From: an uncultured Collinsella sp.
GTDB lineage: Bacteria > Actinomycetota > Coriobacteriia > Coriobacteriales > Coriobacteriaceae
Length of the DNA stretch: 64,000 nucleotides
Assembly: GCA_900541235.1 (NCBI GenBank)
Contig: UQIW01000007.1
Location: 24,908-88,907 of the forward strand
Direction: 5' to 3'
The position numbers and the translations under genes were made by a program. A model generated the notes under the pieces. That model was given only the letters and a program-made list of their open reading frames with translations. It made no database searches and was not told the DNA's origin. The stretch's first letter is position 1, and every line of letters begins with the position of its first letter. This document shows positions 7,378-15,497 of the stretch, one piece after another.

Positions 7378-8175
7378 ATGGATTTTACGGTTGAGAATGT
7401 GGGCACCACGATTGCCTGTCGCGAATATGCCGGCCCGGATGTGTCGCCTGATGCTCCTGCCTTGGTGTGCGTGCACGGCGCTTGTGTCGACGGCACATTT
7501 TTCGACGGTATCGCTTGTGAGCTCAGCCGCAACTACCGCGTAATTGCCTACGACCGCCGCGGCTGCGGTGGCAGCAGCGATGCGGCAGACGGCAGCTATG
7601 ATCTTGCCGCTCAGGCCGCCGACCTGCAGGCCGTGATCGAACACGTTGGCGCTCCGGCAAATGTGCTTGCGCATAGCGCCGGTACGTTGGTGGCGCTGGA
7701 GCTTCTTCGCACCGAACCCCATCTCGTCGCCCGTGCGATTCTGCATGAGCCGGCTGTGTCGGCCGAAGGCGTCGGTATGGGCGCAGCTCCGGTTTTGCTC
7801 GATATGATTGCGGCGGGAAAGGTTTCAAGGGCGCTCCGGCTTTTCTTGGGAGCTCTCGGCGACTTGGACCCCGAGGCTCCTGGGACGACCGAAGCGGAAG
7901 TCAAACATGCCCTGCGCAATGGTCGTTGCTTTATGGCGAACGAATATGGAACAAATATGACATATGCTCCCGACTGGGAGCGCGCCCGCGCGTCAAAGGC
8001 AGTCTTGGCCGTGTTTTTGGGCGAGCTTTCGGTCGATACGCCCCGCGAGGCTGGCACGCGAGCGGCTGCCGAATACCTCGATTGCCCCCTTGTGACGATC
8101 CCGGGCGCGCATAACGGTCTGCGCGATCGCCCCGTTACGGCGGCAAACGCCGTTCGTGATGTCTTGGAGCGTTAG
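7378..8175 (+). CDS. Alpha/beta hydrolase
   Basis: A 265-residue serine hydrolase of the alpha/beta fold. The oxyanion strand CVHGACVDG is followed by YDRRGCGGS. The nucleophile elbow reads AHSAG instead of the usual GxSxG, and a C-terminal PGAHNG supplies the catalytic His. The substrate is not predictable; esterase, lactonase and haloperoxidase-like members all share this layout. No signal peptide, so cytosolic. The coding region is less GC-rich than its neighbours. Confidence 0.8.
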   Translation: MDFTVENVGTTIACREYAGPDVSPDAPALVCVHGACVDGTFFDGIACELSRNYRVIAYDRRGCGGSSDAADGSYDLAAQAADLQAVIEHVGAPANVLAHSAGTLVALELLRTEPHLVARAILHEPAVSAEGVGMGAAPVLLDMIAAGKVSRALRLFLGALGDLDPEAPGTTEAEVKHALRNGRCFMANEYGTNMTYAPDWERARASKAVLAVFLGELSVDTPREAGTRAAAEYLDCPLVTIPGAHNGLRDRPVTAANAVRDVLER

Positions 8176-8386
8176 CGCGCTCGATGACCTGCGGGGAGAG
8201 GGGCTGTTAGCGTTTCGTCATTGTTAACGAATGCGCCCATAACCGCGCACCCGCGGCTCCATTACCGCCGCTTGCCAGGTCATAAAAATGTAACGATAAT
8301 CGCGCGTTTGCCTTCAGCTGTTAGATGTTACCCTTGTACCAATTGATATGCACCGTTGCCGTGCGTAACGATAGAAGGGGCCCCAT

Positions 8387-10267
8387 ATGCTCAATAATCA
8401 CGAGGTCAATCTAACCGACGAGGAGGCTGCCGCTGAGGTCGCCCGCGTCGCGAAGACCTACCCCGTGGTGCGTTTGCTGTCGGCCGATCAGATTAAGAGC
8501 GAGCCTAACTGCCTGCTCGCCGGCAATCGGTGCCCTTGTCTGCGCCAGTCAAGTCTTGAGGCCTTGGCAGGTTCCGATGATGTATCGGAGCAGCTGCTCA
8601 ATGATGGTACCGAGTACCGCGCTCGCCTGCGCCCTCTGAAGGTCGAGGGCGAGCCTCACGTCCTGCTGATGGTGCGTCCGATCGATGAGCAAGAGGCTGC
8701 AGAAGAGGACCTCGTCTACACCGACGTGCTGACGGGTGTGCGCAATCGCCGATATTACGAGGAAAAGCTCCGTAGCGCCCGCATGAATGCCGGCGTTGCG
8801 GTGATTGACCTTGATGATTTTAGGGTCTTCAACGATACGTGTGGCCGTCATGCCGGCGACCTTGCGCTCGGTGCTGTGGCGACAGCCATACGCAGCGGAA
8901 TTCGTTCGACTGACGAGCTTGTGCGCTATGGCTGCGACAAGTTTGTGGTCGTCATGCCCAATATTCCCTCCGATGACTTCACCCGTCGCCTGCATCAGGT
9001 GTCCGATGCCGTTCATTCCACGATTGTTCCGGGCCATGAGTACGTGAGCTTGACGGCATGTGTTGGTGGCGTTCGCATTCATGGCGAGACGGTCGATGAG
9101 GGAGTTGGCCGCGCTGTCCAGTTATTGAGCCGCGCTAAGGCAAAAGCCGGTACGGTCGTGACCGATGCCGATTCCATCGAAGCCTTCCAAAGCGACAAGC
9201 CTTTGGTGCTTATTGTCGATGACTCCGAGATGAACCGAGCCATTCTCAAAGAGATGCTCAAGGACGAGTATTGCATCCTCGAGGCCGACAACGGTCGTAC
9301 GGCGCTTGACATGGTCGACCGCTATGGCGATGAGTTGTCGCTCGTGCTGCTGGATATTGTCATGCCGGGCATAAGCGGCTTTGAGGTGCTGGCCGATCTG
9401 TCGCGCCGATCGGGTATCGACAATCTGCCTTTTATCATGATTTCGAGCGAAGATTCCGATGATATGGTTCTGCGCGCGTACGAGCTGGGCGCCTCGGACT
9501 ATATCAACCGCCCGTTTGACTCCCGTGTCGTGCGCCGCCGTGTAAGCAACACCATCCGCCTATACGCCAAACAGCGCCGTCTGACGAGCCTGCTGTCCCA
9601 GCAGTACAACGAGCGCGTCAAGAACAGTCGCATGCTCATCGACATCATGGCCGGCGTCATGGAGCTTCGCAATGGCGAGAGCGGCAGGCACGTTACGAAC
9701 ATCGAGAAGCTGACCGAGCTGCTGCTTGGCTGTCTGGTCCAGCGTAGCGGCACGATCTCCCTCGACAATGAGGAACGCTCTACGATTGCCCTGGCTTCGG
9801 CGCTGCACGATATCGGCAAGATGTCGATTGACGATGCGATTCTCAACAAACCCGGGCGCCTTACGCCCGAGGAGTTCGAGATTATGAAAACACATACCAC
9901 GATCGGCGCCGACATGCTGCTTGAGCTGGGTAGCCATCACGCCGGCAATGCGCTTATGGAATATGCGTACCAGATTGCGCGTTGGCATCACGAGCGCTGG
10001 GACGGCAAGGGTTATCCCGATGGCCTTAAGGGCGACGAAATTCCCATTGCCGCACAGGTGGTTTCGGTGGCCGACGTGTACGATGCTCTGACGAGCGTGC
10101 GCGTGTACAAGGACGCTATCCCGCACAAGGAGGCAATTCAGATGATCCTGGACGGTAAGTGCGGCACCTTTAACCCGCTGCTGCTCGATTGTCTGCTCGA
10201 GGTGCAAGACCAAATTGCCGAGACGTTGGCACGCCCCGCCGACGTTGTCGCGTTTCCCATGATTTAG
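8387..10267 (+). CDS. Degenerate GGDEF - receiver - HD-GYP signalling protein
   Basis: A 626-residue soluble regulator with three signalling modules after an uncharacterised N-terminus (about 1-105). The GGDEF domain has GCDKF (182-186) instead of GGDEF, so diguanylate cyclase activity is unlikely, but an RxxD inhibitory-site motif (RSTD) is kept five residues before it and could bind c-di-GMP. A CheY-like receiver spans about 270-388, with DD near its start and the phosphoacceptor Asp in LLDIVMPG; the usual KPF is RPF. An HD-GYP phosphodiesterase domain follows, with HDIGK near 470 and HHERWDGKGYPDG near 540. The downstream HPt gene starts 24 bases away, suggesting a phosphorelay. Confidence 0.87.
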   Translation: MLNNHEVNLTDEEAAAEVARVAKTYPVVRLLSADQIKSEPNCLLAGNRCPCLRQSSLEALAGSDDVSEQLLNDGTEYRARLRPLKVEGEPHVLLMVRPIDEQEAAEEDLVYTDVLTGVRNRRYYEEKLRSARMNAGVAVIDLDDFRVFNDTCGRHAGDLALGAVATAIRSGIRSTDELVRYGCDKFVVVMPNIPSDDFTRRLHQVSDAVHSTIVPGHEYVSLTACVGGVRIHGETVDEGVGRAVQLLSRAKAKAGTVVTDADSIEAFQSDKPLVLIVDDSEMNRAILKEMLKDEYCILEADNGRTALDMVDRYGDELSLVLLDIVMPGISGFEVLADLSRRSGIDNLPFIMISSEDSDDMVLRAYELGASDYINRPFDSRVVRRRVSNTIRLYAKQRRLTSLLSQQYNERVKNSRMLIDIMAGVMELRNGESGRHVTNIEKLTELLLGCLVQRSGTISLDNEERSTIALASALHDIGKMSIDDAILNKPGRLTPEEFEIMKTHTTIGADMLLELGSHHAGNALMEYAYQIARWHHERWDGKGYPDGLKGDEIPIAAQVVSVADVYDALTSVRVYKDAIPHKEAIQMILDGKCGTFNPLLLDCLLEVQDQIAETLARPADVVAFPMI

Positions 10268-10291
10268 TTTGACCAAAGGAGTTTTTAATCC

Positions 10292-10648
10292 ATGATTTCC
10301 ATGCGTGAGGCGTATGAGAAGATCGGCGCCAATTATGATGACGCGTGCGCTCGGCTGATGGGCGAGGAAATGCTCGCCCGCTTTGCCCTCAAGTTTTTGG
10401 ATGACGAGAGCATGGACAAGCTGGAGGCCGCCATGGCGGCGGGAGACGCCGAAGGTGCGTTTATGGCAGCGCACACGCTCAAGGGCGTGAGCCAGAACCT
10501 GGGATTCGATAATCTGTACGAGCCGGCGGTCGTGGTGACCGAGGCGCTGCGCGGCGCCGATGCCGTTGACGGCGCTCGCGAGGGGATGCATGCGCTGCAG
10601 CAGCAATATGCGGCTACGATGTCGGCCCTGCGCGAGACGGGCGAGTAA
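10292..10648 (+). CDS. HPt domain phosphotransfer protein
   Basis: A 118-residue, all-helical protein with the HPt signature AAHTLKGVSQNLG around residues 65-77, whose His accepts and passes on phosphate in multistep phosphorelays. No other domain is present. The close spacing to the receiver-HD-GYP gene suggests one transcript and a direct His-Asp exchange with its receiver; the sensor kinase is not in the window. AAGGAG lies ten bases before the chosen ATG. An ATG three codons later is a possible alternative. Confidence 0.85.
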   Translation: MISMREAYEKIGANYDDACARLMGEEMLARFALKFLDDESMDKLEAAMAAGDAEGAFMAAHTLKGVSQNLGFDNLYEPAVVVTEALRGADAVDGAREGMHALQQQYAATMSALRETGE

Positions 10649-10691
10649 GAGGTTGTGAGCCTTGGGCTGTGTGCCTGCCGCGTATAGGCAA

Positions 10692-10732
10692 AAGGGCGCC
10701 CCGCCGGACCATGTGGCCGGCGGGGCGCCCTT
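10692..10732. terminator. Bidirectional intrinsic terminator
   Basis: A perfect 16-bp GC-rich stem (10692-10707 with 10717-10732) with a 9-base loop has AA before it and TT after it, between the converging HPt and C26 hydrolase genes. It can serve both strands. Confidence 0.85.
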
Positions 10733-10753
10733 ATCTGTTATGCGGTTCGCGAG

Positions 10754-11563
10754 CTAGCGGGCCTGCTTAACCTTTGCCGCTGCCTCGACAAACGACTTCC
10801 ACAGGTTAAAGTCGGTCTCGAGTGTCTGCCAGGTGTACTCGGGATGCCATTGCACGCCCAAGCAGAACGGCTGGCCCTCGACCTCGATGCACTCGGGAAC
10901 GCCATCGGTTGCCTTGGCGACCAAGCGCGTGCTCTTACCCAGACGATCGACGCAGCAGTGATGTGCCGAGTTGGTCTGGATCAGCCTGTGCCCGCCAACC
11001 GCGCGCTCCAGCAGCGAGCCCGGCATGACCTCGACAGGGTGCACGGGGTCGTTGAGCACGTGGGTGTGGCGCCACTGCGTGCGGCCCTCGCGCGCACCCA
11101 GGCTCGGCACGTCCATGCACAGGGTGCCGCCGGTGGCGACATTGAGCAGCTGCGTGCCTCGGCAGGTGGTAAAGAGCGGCTTCTTGGCGCGAAGCACCTC
11201 GTTAACCAGCTTAAACTCAAAACGGTCGCGAATCTCGCAGCACAGCGTGGGGTCGTAGGGGCGCTCGTCGCCCCAGCGCTTGGGGTTGACGTCCGGGCCG
11301 CCGGGAATAGCGATGCCGTCGGCGATATCGACGTAATGACGGATAACCTCAATGTCCTCGGTGATGGACATCTGCAGCGGCAGGCCGCCGGCGGCAAGAA
11401 TGGCATCGACAAAGACACTTGCGATTTCCTCGTTGGGGGAGAGCATCTCGGTTAAAAACGGCTCTGCCTCTTCCCAGCGCGGTACGACGAGGATGAGTGG
11501 GCGGTCGGCGGGGGCGACGTCGACGTGCGGGGTGTAGGACGATGAAGTGCGAGTTCCGATCAT
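10754..11563 (-). CDS. Peptidase C26 family (gamma-glutamyl-gamma-aminobutyrate hydrolase-like)
   Basis: A class I glutamine amidotransferase-like hydrolase of 269 residues. The nucleophile Cys sits in TTCRGTQLLNV, the catalytic His-Glu in VQWHPEY, and IPGGPDVNP is the family glycine-rich loop. Relatives such as PuuD cleave gamma-glutamyl bonds in the cytosol. It is the last gene behind a polar amino-acid ABC transporter on the same strand, 51 bases after the ATPase gene. This suggests it processes an imported gamma-glutamyl compound or glutamate derivative; that link is inferred. No strong Shine-Dalgarno is visible. Confidence 0.83.
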   Translation of the reverse strand: MIGTRTSSSYTPHVDVAPADRPLILVVPRWEEAEPFLTEMLSPNEEIASVFVDAILAAGGLPLQMSITEDIEVIRHYVDIADGIAIPGGPDVNPKRWGDERPYDPTLCCEIRDRFEFKLVNEVLRAKKPLFTTCRGTQLLNVATGGTLCMDVPSLGAREGRTQWRHTHVLNDPVHPVEVMPGSLLERAVGGHRLIQTNSAHHCCVDRLGKSTRLVAKATDGVPECIEVEGQPFCLGVQWHPEYTWQTLETDFNLWKSFVEAAAKVKQAR

Positions 11564-11614
11564 AGGTGTAACTTTCGAGTTTGGATGGGCATGGCGGGCG
11601 GGTGGGCGGTCTGG

Positions 11615-12379
<765 letters not shown>

Positions 12380-12415
12380 GGTGCTCGGCTCCTTATGACT
12401 CGAAATGGTAAAGCG

Positions 12416-13249
12416 TTAGCGGATGATGGTCGCGCCGGTCTTGTGCGAAACATAGACAGCGGCCTTGTTGATCGCGACGTTGATGAGGATGTAGATGACC
12501 GCGATTACCAGGTAGACCGACACGAGGGCGTCGTAGTTGGTAATGAGCACGCGGGCATTTTGCATGAGGTCGGGGTAGCTCACCACATAGGCGACGGTGG
12601 TGTCTTTGACTACGACCACAAGCTGCGAAATCAAGGACGGAATGATAAACCGAATAGCCTGCGGCAACACGATTTTAAAGGTGATTTTAGCTTTGGAGAG
12701 ACCGAGCGCCTGGGCTGCCTCGACCTGACCGCGCGGCACGGCATTGACGCCGGCGCGGAAGATCTCGGCAAGTACGCCAGCTGCGGCGAGCGCGACGGGA
12801 AGCGTGAGCATCCAAAACGACGGTAGCGCGATCTTGTACTGGGGCAGCACCAAAAAGAAGAAGTAGATGAACAGCAGACTCGGCACACCGCGGAAGAAAT
12901 CGGTGAGCACGCGGCAGACCAGCTGTAGCGGCTTGATGCCGCTGGTGCGGCCGAGCATAAGGGCTAAGCCCAGCACCAGCGCGATGGCGCCAGCGGTGAG
13001 TGCGACTTTAACGGTGCCCTCAAAGCCGGCAAGCAAGAACTTCCAGGTAGTGAGGTGCGTAAAGAAATACCAATAGTGGACCGAAAGCTGACCGGTCACA
13101 TAAAAGCGCTGCAGTACCAGGATGGCGAGCGCGGCGACAGCAACAAGCGAGATGGCGGTGCCGATGCGAATCTTGGCGCGCATCTTGGGGCCGGGAGCCT
13201 CGTAGAGCGCATCGCGCATGGTGAGCGCGGAGGTGGAATGCTTGCTCAT
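12416..13249 (-). CDS. Polar amino-acid ABC transporter permease
   Basis: A 277-residue inner-membrane subunit of the HisM/GlnP family, with about five hydrophobic segments and the EAAQALGLSKAKITFKIVLPQA coupling region that contacts the ATPase. A 40-residue cytoplasmic N-terminus precedes the first membrane helix. Its start overlaps the upstream permease stop as ATGA (13246-13249), so the two are translationally coupled and probably form a heterodimeric channel, like GluC/GluD of Corynebacterium. Confidence 0.9.
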   Translation of the reverse strand: MSKHSTSALTMRDALYEAPGPKMRAKIRIGTAISLVAVAALAILVLQRFYVTGQLSVHYWYFFTHLTTWKFLLAGFEGTVKVALTAGAIALVLGLALMLGRTSGIKPLQLVCRVLTDFFRGVPSLLFIYFFFLVLPQYKIALPSFWMLTLPVALAAAGVLAEIFRAGVNAVPRGQVEAAQALGLSKAKITFKIVLPQAIRFIIPSLISQLVVVVKDTTVAYVVSYPDLMQNARVLITNYDALVSVYLVIAVIYILINVAINKAAVYVSHKTGATIIR

Positions 13250-13905
13250 CGGAGGATCCTCACCTTCTTATCGATGTAGTTGCCAATGTGGCTCACCACA
13301 AAGGCCGTGCCCAGGTAGCCGAGCGCCGAGATAAAGAACGCGGCGACGCCGCCGAGCGAGCGGGTATTGATGTAGCTCACCACGCCGGTGAGTTCCTGCG
13401 GTTTAAGCGGCACCTGGCTGCCGAGCGCGGTGGTGAGCATGACGGCGATAAAGAGGTTGGTCATGGGCAATACGCTCGAGCGCAGTGCCTGCGGAATCAC
13501 GATCTTGGCGAGGATGCGATTGAAGCTCATGCCCAGCGAGCGGGCGGCTTCCACCTGGCCGACGCCGACGGTGTTGATGCCGCTCATAAAGTTCTCGGAA
13601 CCAAAGGCCGAGCCCAAAAGGACCGTGGCGACGATAACGCAGGTGCGGTAGGGTAGGACGACCTTGAGCGGCGGCAGCGCGTAGACGACGATGATAAGCA
13701 GCGCGATGCCGGGGATGTTACGGAAGACCTGGACATACAGGTCGCCAAAGACGCGCAGTGGCTTGAGCGGCGACACGCGCATTACGGTGACGGCGACGGC
13801 CAGTACCATGGCGATGGCAAACGACTCAAGCGTCATGCCCCAGGTTGCTAGCAGCGCGTCGATATAGTTCTGGCCATAGAGCGACCAGAGTTCGGAGAGA
13901 ATCAT
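13246..13905 (-). CDS. Polar amino-acid ABC transporter permease
   Basis: A 219-residue HisM/GlnP-family membrane protein with the conserved EAARSLGMSFNRILAKIVIPQA coupling loop. GGGAGG lies before the ATG. It is separated from the upstream binding-protein gene by about 140 bases holding a hairpin, while it overlaps the next permease gene. The binding protein can therefore be made in excess over the membrane parts. Confidence 0.9.
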   Translation of the reverse strand: MILSELWSLYGQNYIDALLATWGMTLESFAIAMVLAVAVTVMRVSPLKPLRVFGDLYVQVFRNIPGIALLIIVVYALPPLKVVLPYRTCVIVATVLLGSAFGSENFMSGINTVGVGQVEAARSLGMSFNRILAKIVIPQALRSSVLPMTNLFIAVMLTTALGSQVPLKPQELTGVVSYINTRSLGGVAAFFISALGYLGTAFVVSHIGNYIDKKVRILR

Positions 13906-13929
13906 GCGGACCTCCCGCCGATAAGGAAA

Positions 13930-13955
13930 GGGGCTCCCGTGTGTACGGAAGCCCC
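13930..13955 (-). terminator. Intra-operon hairpin between binding protein and permeases
   Basis: GGGGCTcCCGT / ACGGaAGCCCC form an 11-bp stem with one mismatch and a 4-base loop. On the minus strand it follows the binding-protein gene and is succeeded by CCTTTCC. It probably attenuates read-through into the permease genes. Confidence 0.6.
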
Positions 13956-14044
13956 GACAACTCAGTGAGGAAACAGTTTAGCGCAATAAAGCGAATCGTG
14001 CGTTTCCGTATGGTTTCGCAGCGGCTGATGCCCAGCTTGCGAGC

Positions 14045-15040
14045 TTAGGCGCCGACCTCGGGCAGCTCGGGAACGTTGGTGTCGCCCGTACGGTCGCCGA
14101 TGCAGATCTGCCACAGCTCGGTCCAGGTGCCATCGTCCTCGATCTTCTTAAGGAAGTCGTTGACAAAGGCGACGCCGTCGGAATCGAGCGGCAGGCCGAT
14201 GCCGTAGGGCTCCTTGCTGCCGAAGGGCTTGCCGGCGATCTTGTACTTGCCGGGCTCGCGGACCAGGGCGCTCTGCTGCATGTTGTTATCGATGACGTAG
14301 GCATCAACGCGACCCTGCTGGAGTGCCTGGCGGGCCTCCTCGTCGGTCTTGAACTCCTGCTGGCTGGCCTTGGGAACGAACTCCTCCAGGATGGCGGGGC
14401 CGTTGGAGCCGGACTGGACGGCGACGTTCTTGTCGGCCAGGTCGTCGACGCTCTTGATGTCGTCGTTATCGGCGAGCACCAGGATGGCCTGCTGCGTGTA
14501 GTAGTAGGGGCCGGCGAAGGAGACGAGCTTCTTGCGCTCGTCAGTGATGGTGTAGGTGGCAAAGACAGCGTCGACCTGGCCGTTCTGCAGGACGGACTCG
14601 CGCGTGTCCGAGGTCACCTGGGTGATCTCGACCTTGTTCTCGCCCAGAATGTAGTTGGACAGGAGCTGTGCGATACCGGCATCGAAGCCGCGGGTCTGAC
14701 CGTCTTTCTCGTTGAGGAGGGAGAAGAGCGTGGAGGTCTGAACGCCACCGATCGTAAAGACGCCGGCGTCCTTGACGGCCGTGGCCCAGGTGCTGGCGGT
14801 GATGGCGTCGTCATCGGCCTTGGGGCCGTTGTCGACGAGCTTGTCGAATGCCTTAGCGTCGAGCGTGGTGGAAGCCTCGGTATCATTGGAGCTCTTGGAG
14901 GAGCCGGCGGCGGAACCCTTGTCGGCCTCGGCGCTGGTGTCGGAGCAGCCGGCAAGACCAAGGCCGGCGACGGTTGCGAAGGTGGCGGCAACGAAGCCGC
15001 GGCGGTCGAGAACGACCTGCTGGGAGAGGTTCTTGCTCAT
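14045..15040 (-). CDS. Polar amino-acid ABC transporter substrate-binding lipoprotein
   Basis: A 331-residue extracytoplasmic solute-binding protein (family 3, PF00497-type). The N-terminus has a double Arg (DRRGFVAATF) and a lipobox LAGC ending at about Cys32, so it should be lipidated, perhaps after Tat export. A Ser/Asp-rich linker follows the Cys, then the two-lobed domain with GFDAGIAQLL and conserved VQSGSNG. It feeds the two permeases and ATPase encoded next on the same strand. A consensus-like promoter lies at 15084-15113. Confidence 0.9.
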   Translation of the reverse strand: MSKNLSQQVVLDRRGFVAATFATVAGLGLAGCSDTSAEADKGSAAGSSKSSNDTEASTTLDAKAFDKLVDNGPKADDDAITASTWATAVKDAGVFTIGGVQTSTLFSLLNEKDGQTRGFDAGIAQLLSNYILGENKVEITQVTSDTRESVLQNGQVDAVFATYTITDERKKLVSFAGPYYYTQQAILVLADNDDIKSVDDLADKNVAVQSGSNGPAILEEFVPKASQQEFKTDEEARQALQQGRVDAYVIDNNMQQSALVREPGKYKIAGKPFGSKEPYGIGLPLDSDGVAFVNDFLKKIEDDGTWTELWQICIGDRTGDTNVPELPEVGA

Positions 15041-15083
15041 GGTAGAACACCTTTCTCAATAAAATCCCTAGCGGTTGAGTAGA

Positions 15084-15113
15084 GTTATACCCTATCGCGC
15101 TCAAATGGGTCAA
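15084..15113 (-). promoter_or_regulatory. Promoter of the amino-acid ABC operon
   Basis: Minus-strand TTGACC (15108-15113) and TATAAC (15084-15089) are separated by 18 bases and lie 44 bases before the binding-protein start. Confidence 0.65.
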
Positions 15114-15162
15114 CACGAAATAACTCAGAAACATACTTACCTTATGGGTTATTCTACCTACT

Positions 15163-15197
15163 AAAAAGGGGCAGGCACCTTCGTGGTGGTTCTTGCA
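15163..15197 (+). repeat. Degenerate GGGACAGG-core element lacking its left arm
   Basis: AGGGGCAGGCACCTTCGTGGTGGT matches the core and right arm of the perfect palindrome at 39017-39059 apart from two substitutions, but the complementary left arm is absent (CTACTAAAA instead). It lies upstream of the ABC operon promoter. Confidence 0.6.
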
Positions 15198-15224
15198 GAT
15201 GTGGTGGCCTGTCTCGCTGCTTTG

Positions 15225-15443
15225 TCTCAATCTGTAACAGTTAGACGAGGAAATGGGTTCTACCTGTTACAGATCGAGATTTTCTCTTCAGGGGAATTCG
15301 AATGTCTCAATCTGTAACATCTGGACGGCCAAAAGGTCTCTATCTGTTATAGATTGAGACAAAGGTCTGGGACTAGGACGTCTTATCCAGATCTGTAACA
15401 GTTAGACGGAAATTCGGACCCTAGATGTTACAGATTGAGATAA
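15225..15443. repeat. Tandem array of three palindromic elements
   Basis: Three related inverted repeats lie at 15225-15279, 15304-15360 and 15383-15443. Arms are TCTCAATCTGTAACA and its complement with 1-3 mismatches. The 23-25-base centres share a pattern like TTAGACGGAAA-GGTNCTA. Unrelated spacers of about 22-25 bases separate copies. They fill the gap between the ABC operon promoter and the dxs terminator. The units are palindromic and have diverged, unlike CRISPR repeats. Confidence 0.75.
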
Positions 15444-15459
15444 TCGCGTCGCGAAAATA

Positions 15460-15496
15460 AAAACCTCCGCAGGGGTGCTTTCCTTGCGGAGGTTTT
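15460..15496 (-). terminator. Intrinsic terminator of dxs
   Basis: The 12-bp stem AAAACCTCCGCA / TGCGGAGGTTTT with a 13-base loop begins one base past the dxs stop. On the minus strand it is followed by TTTATTTT. Confidence 0.85.
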
Positions 15497-15497
15497 C

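Noticed and set aside
15225..15443. Possible short CRISPR array
   Set aside because: The repeat units are themselves long palindromes with diverged centres, differ between copies, and no cas gene is near.
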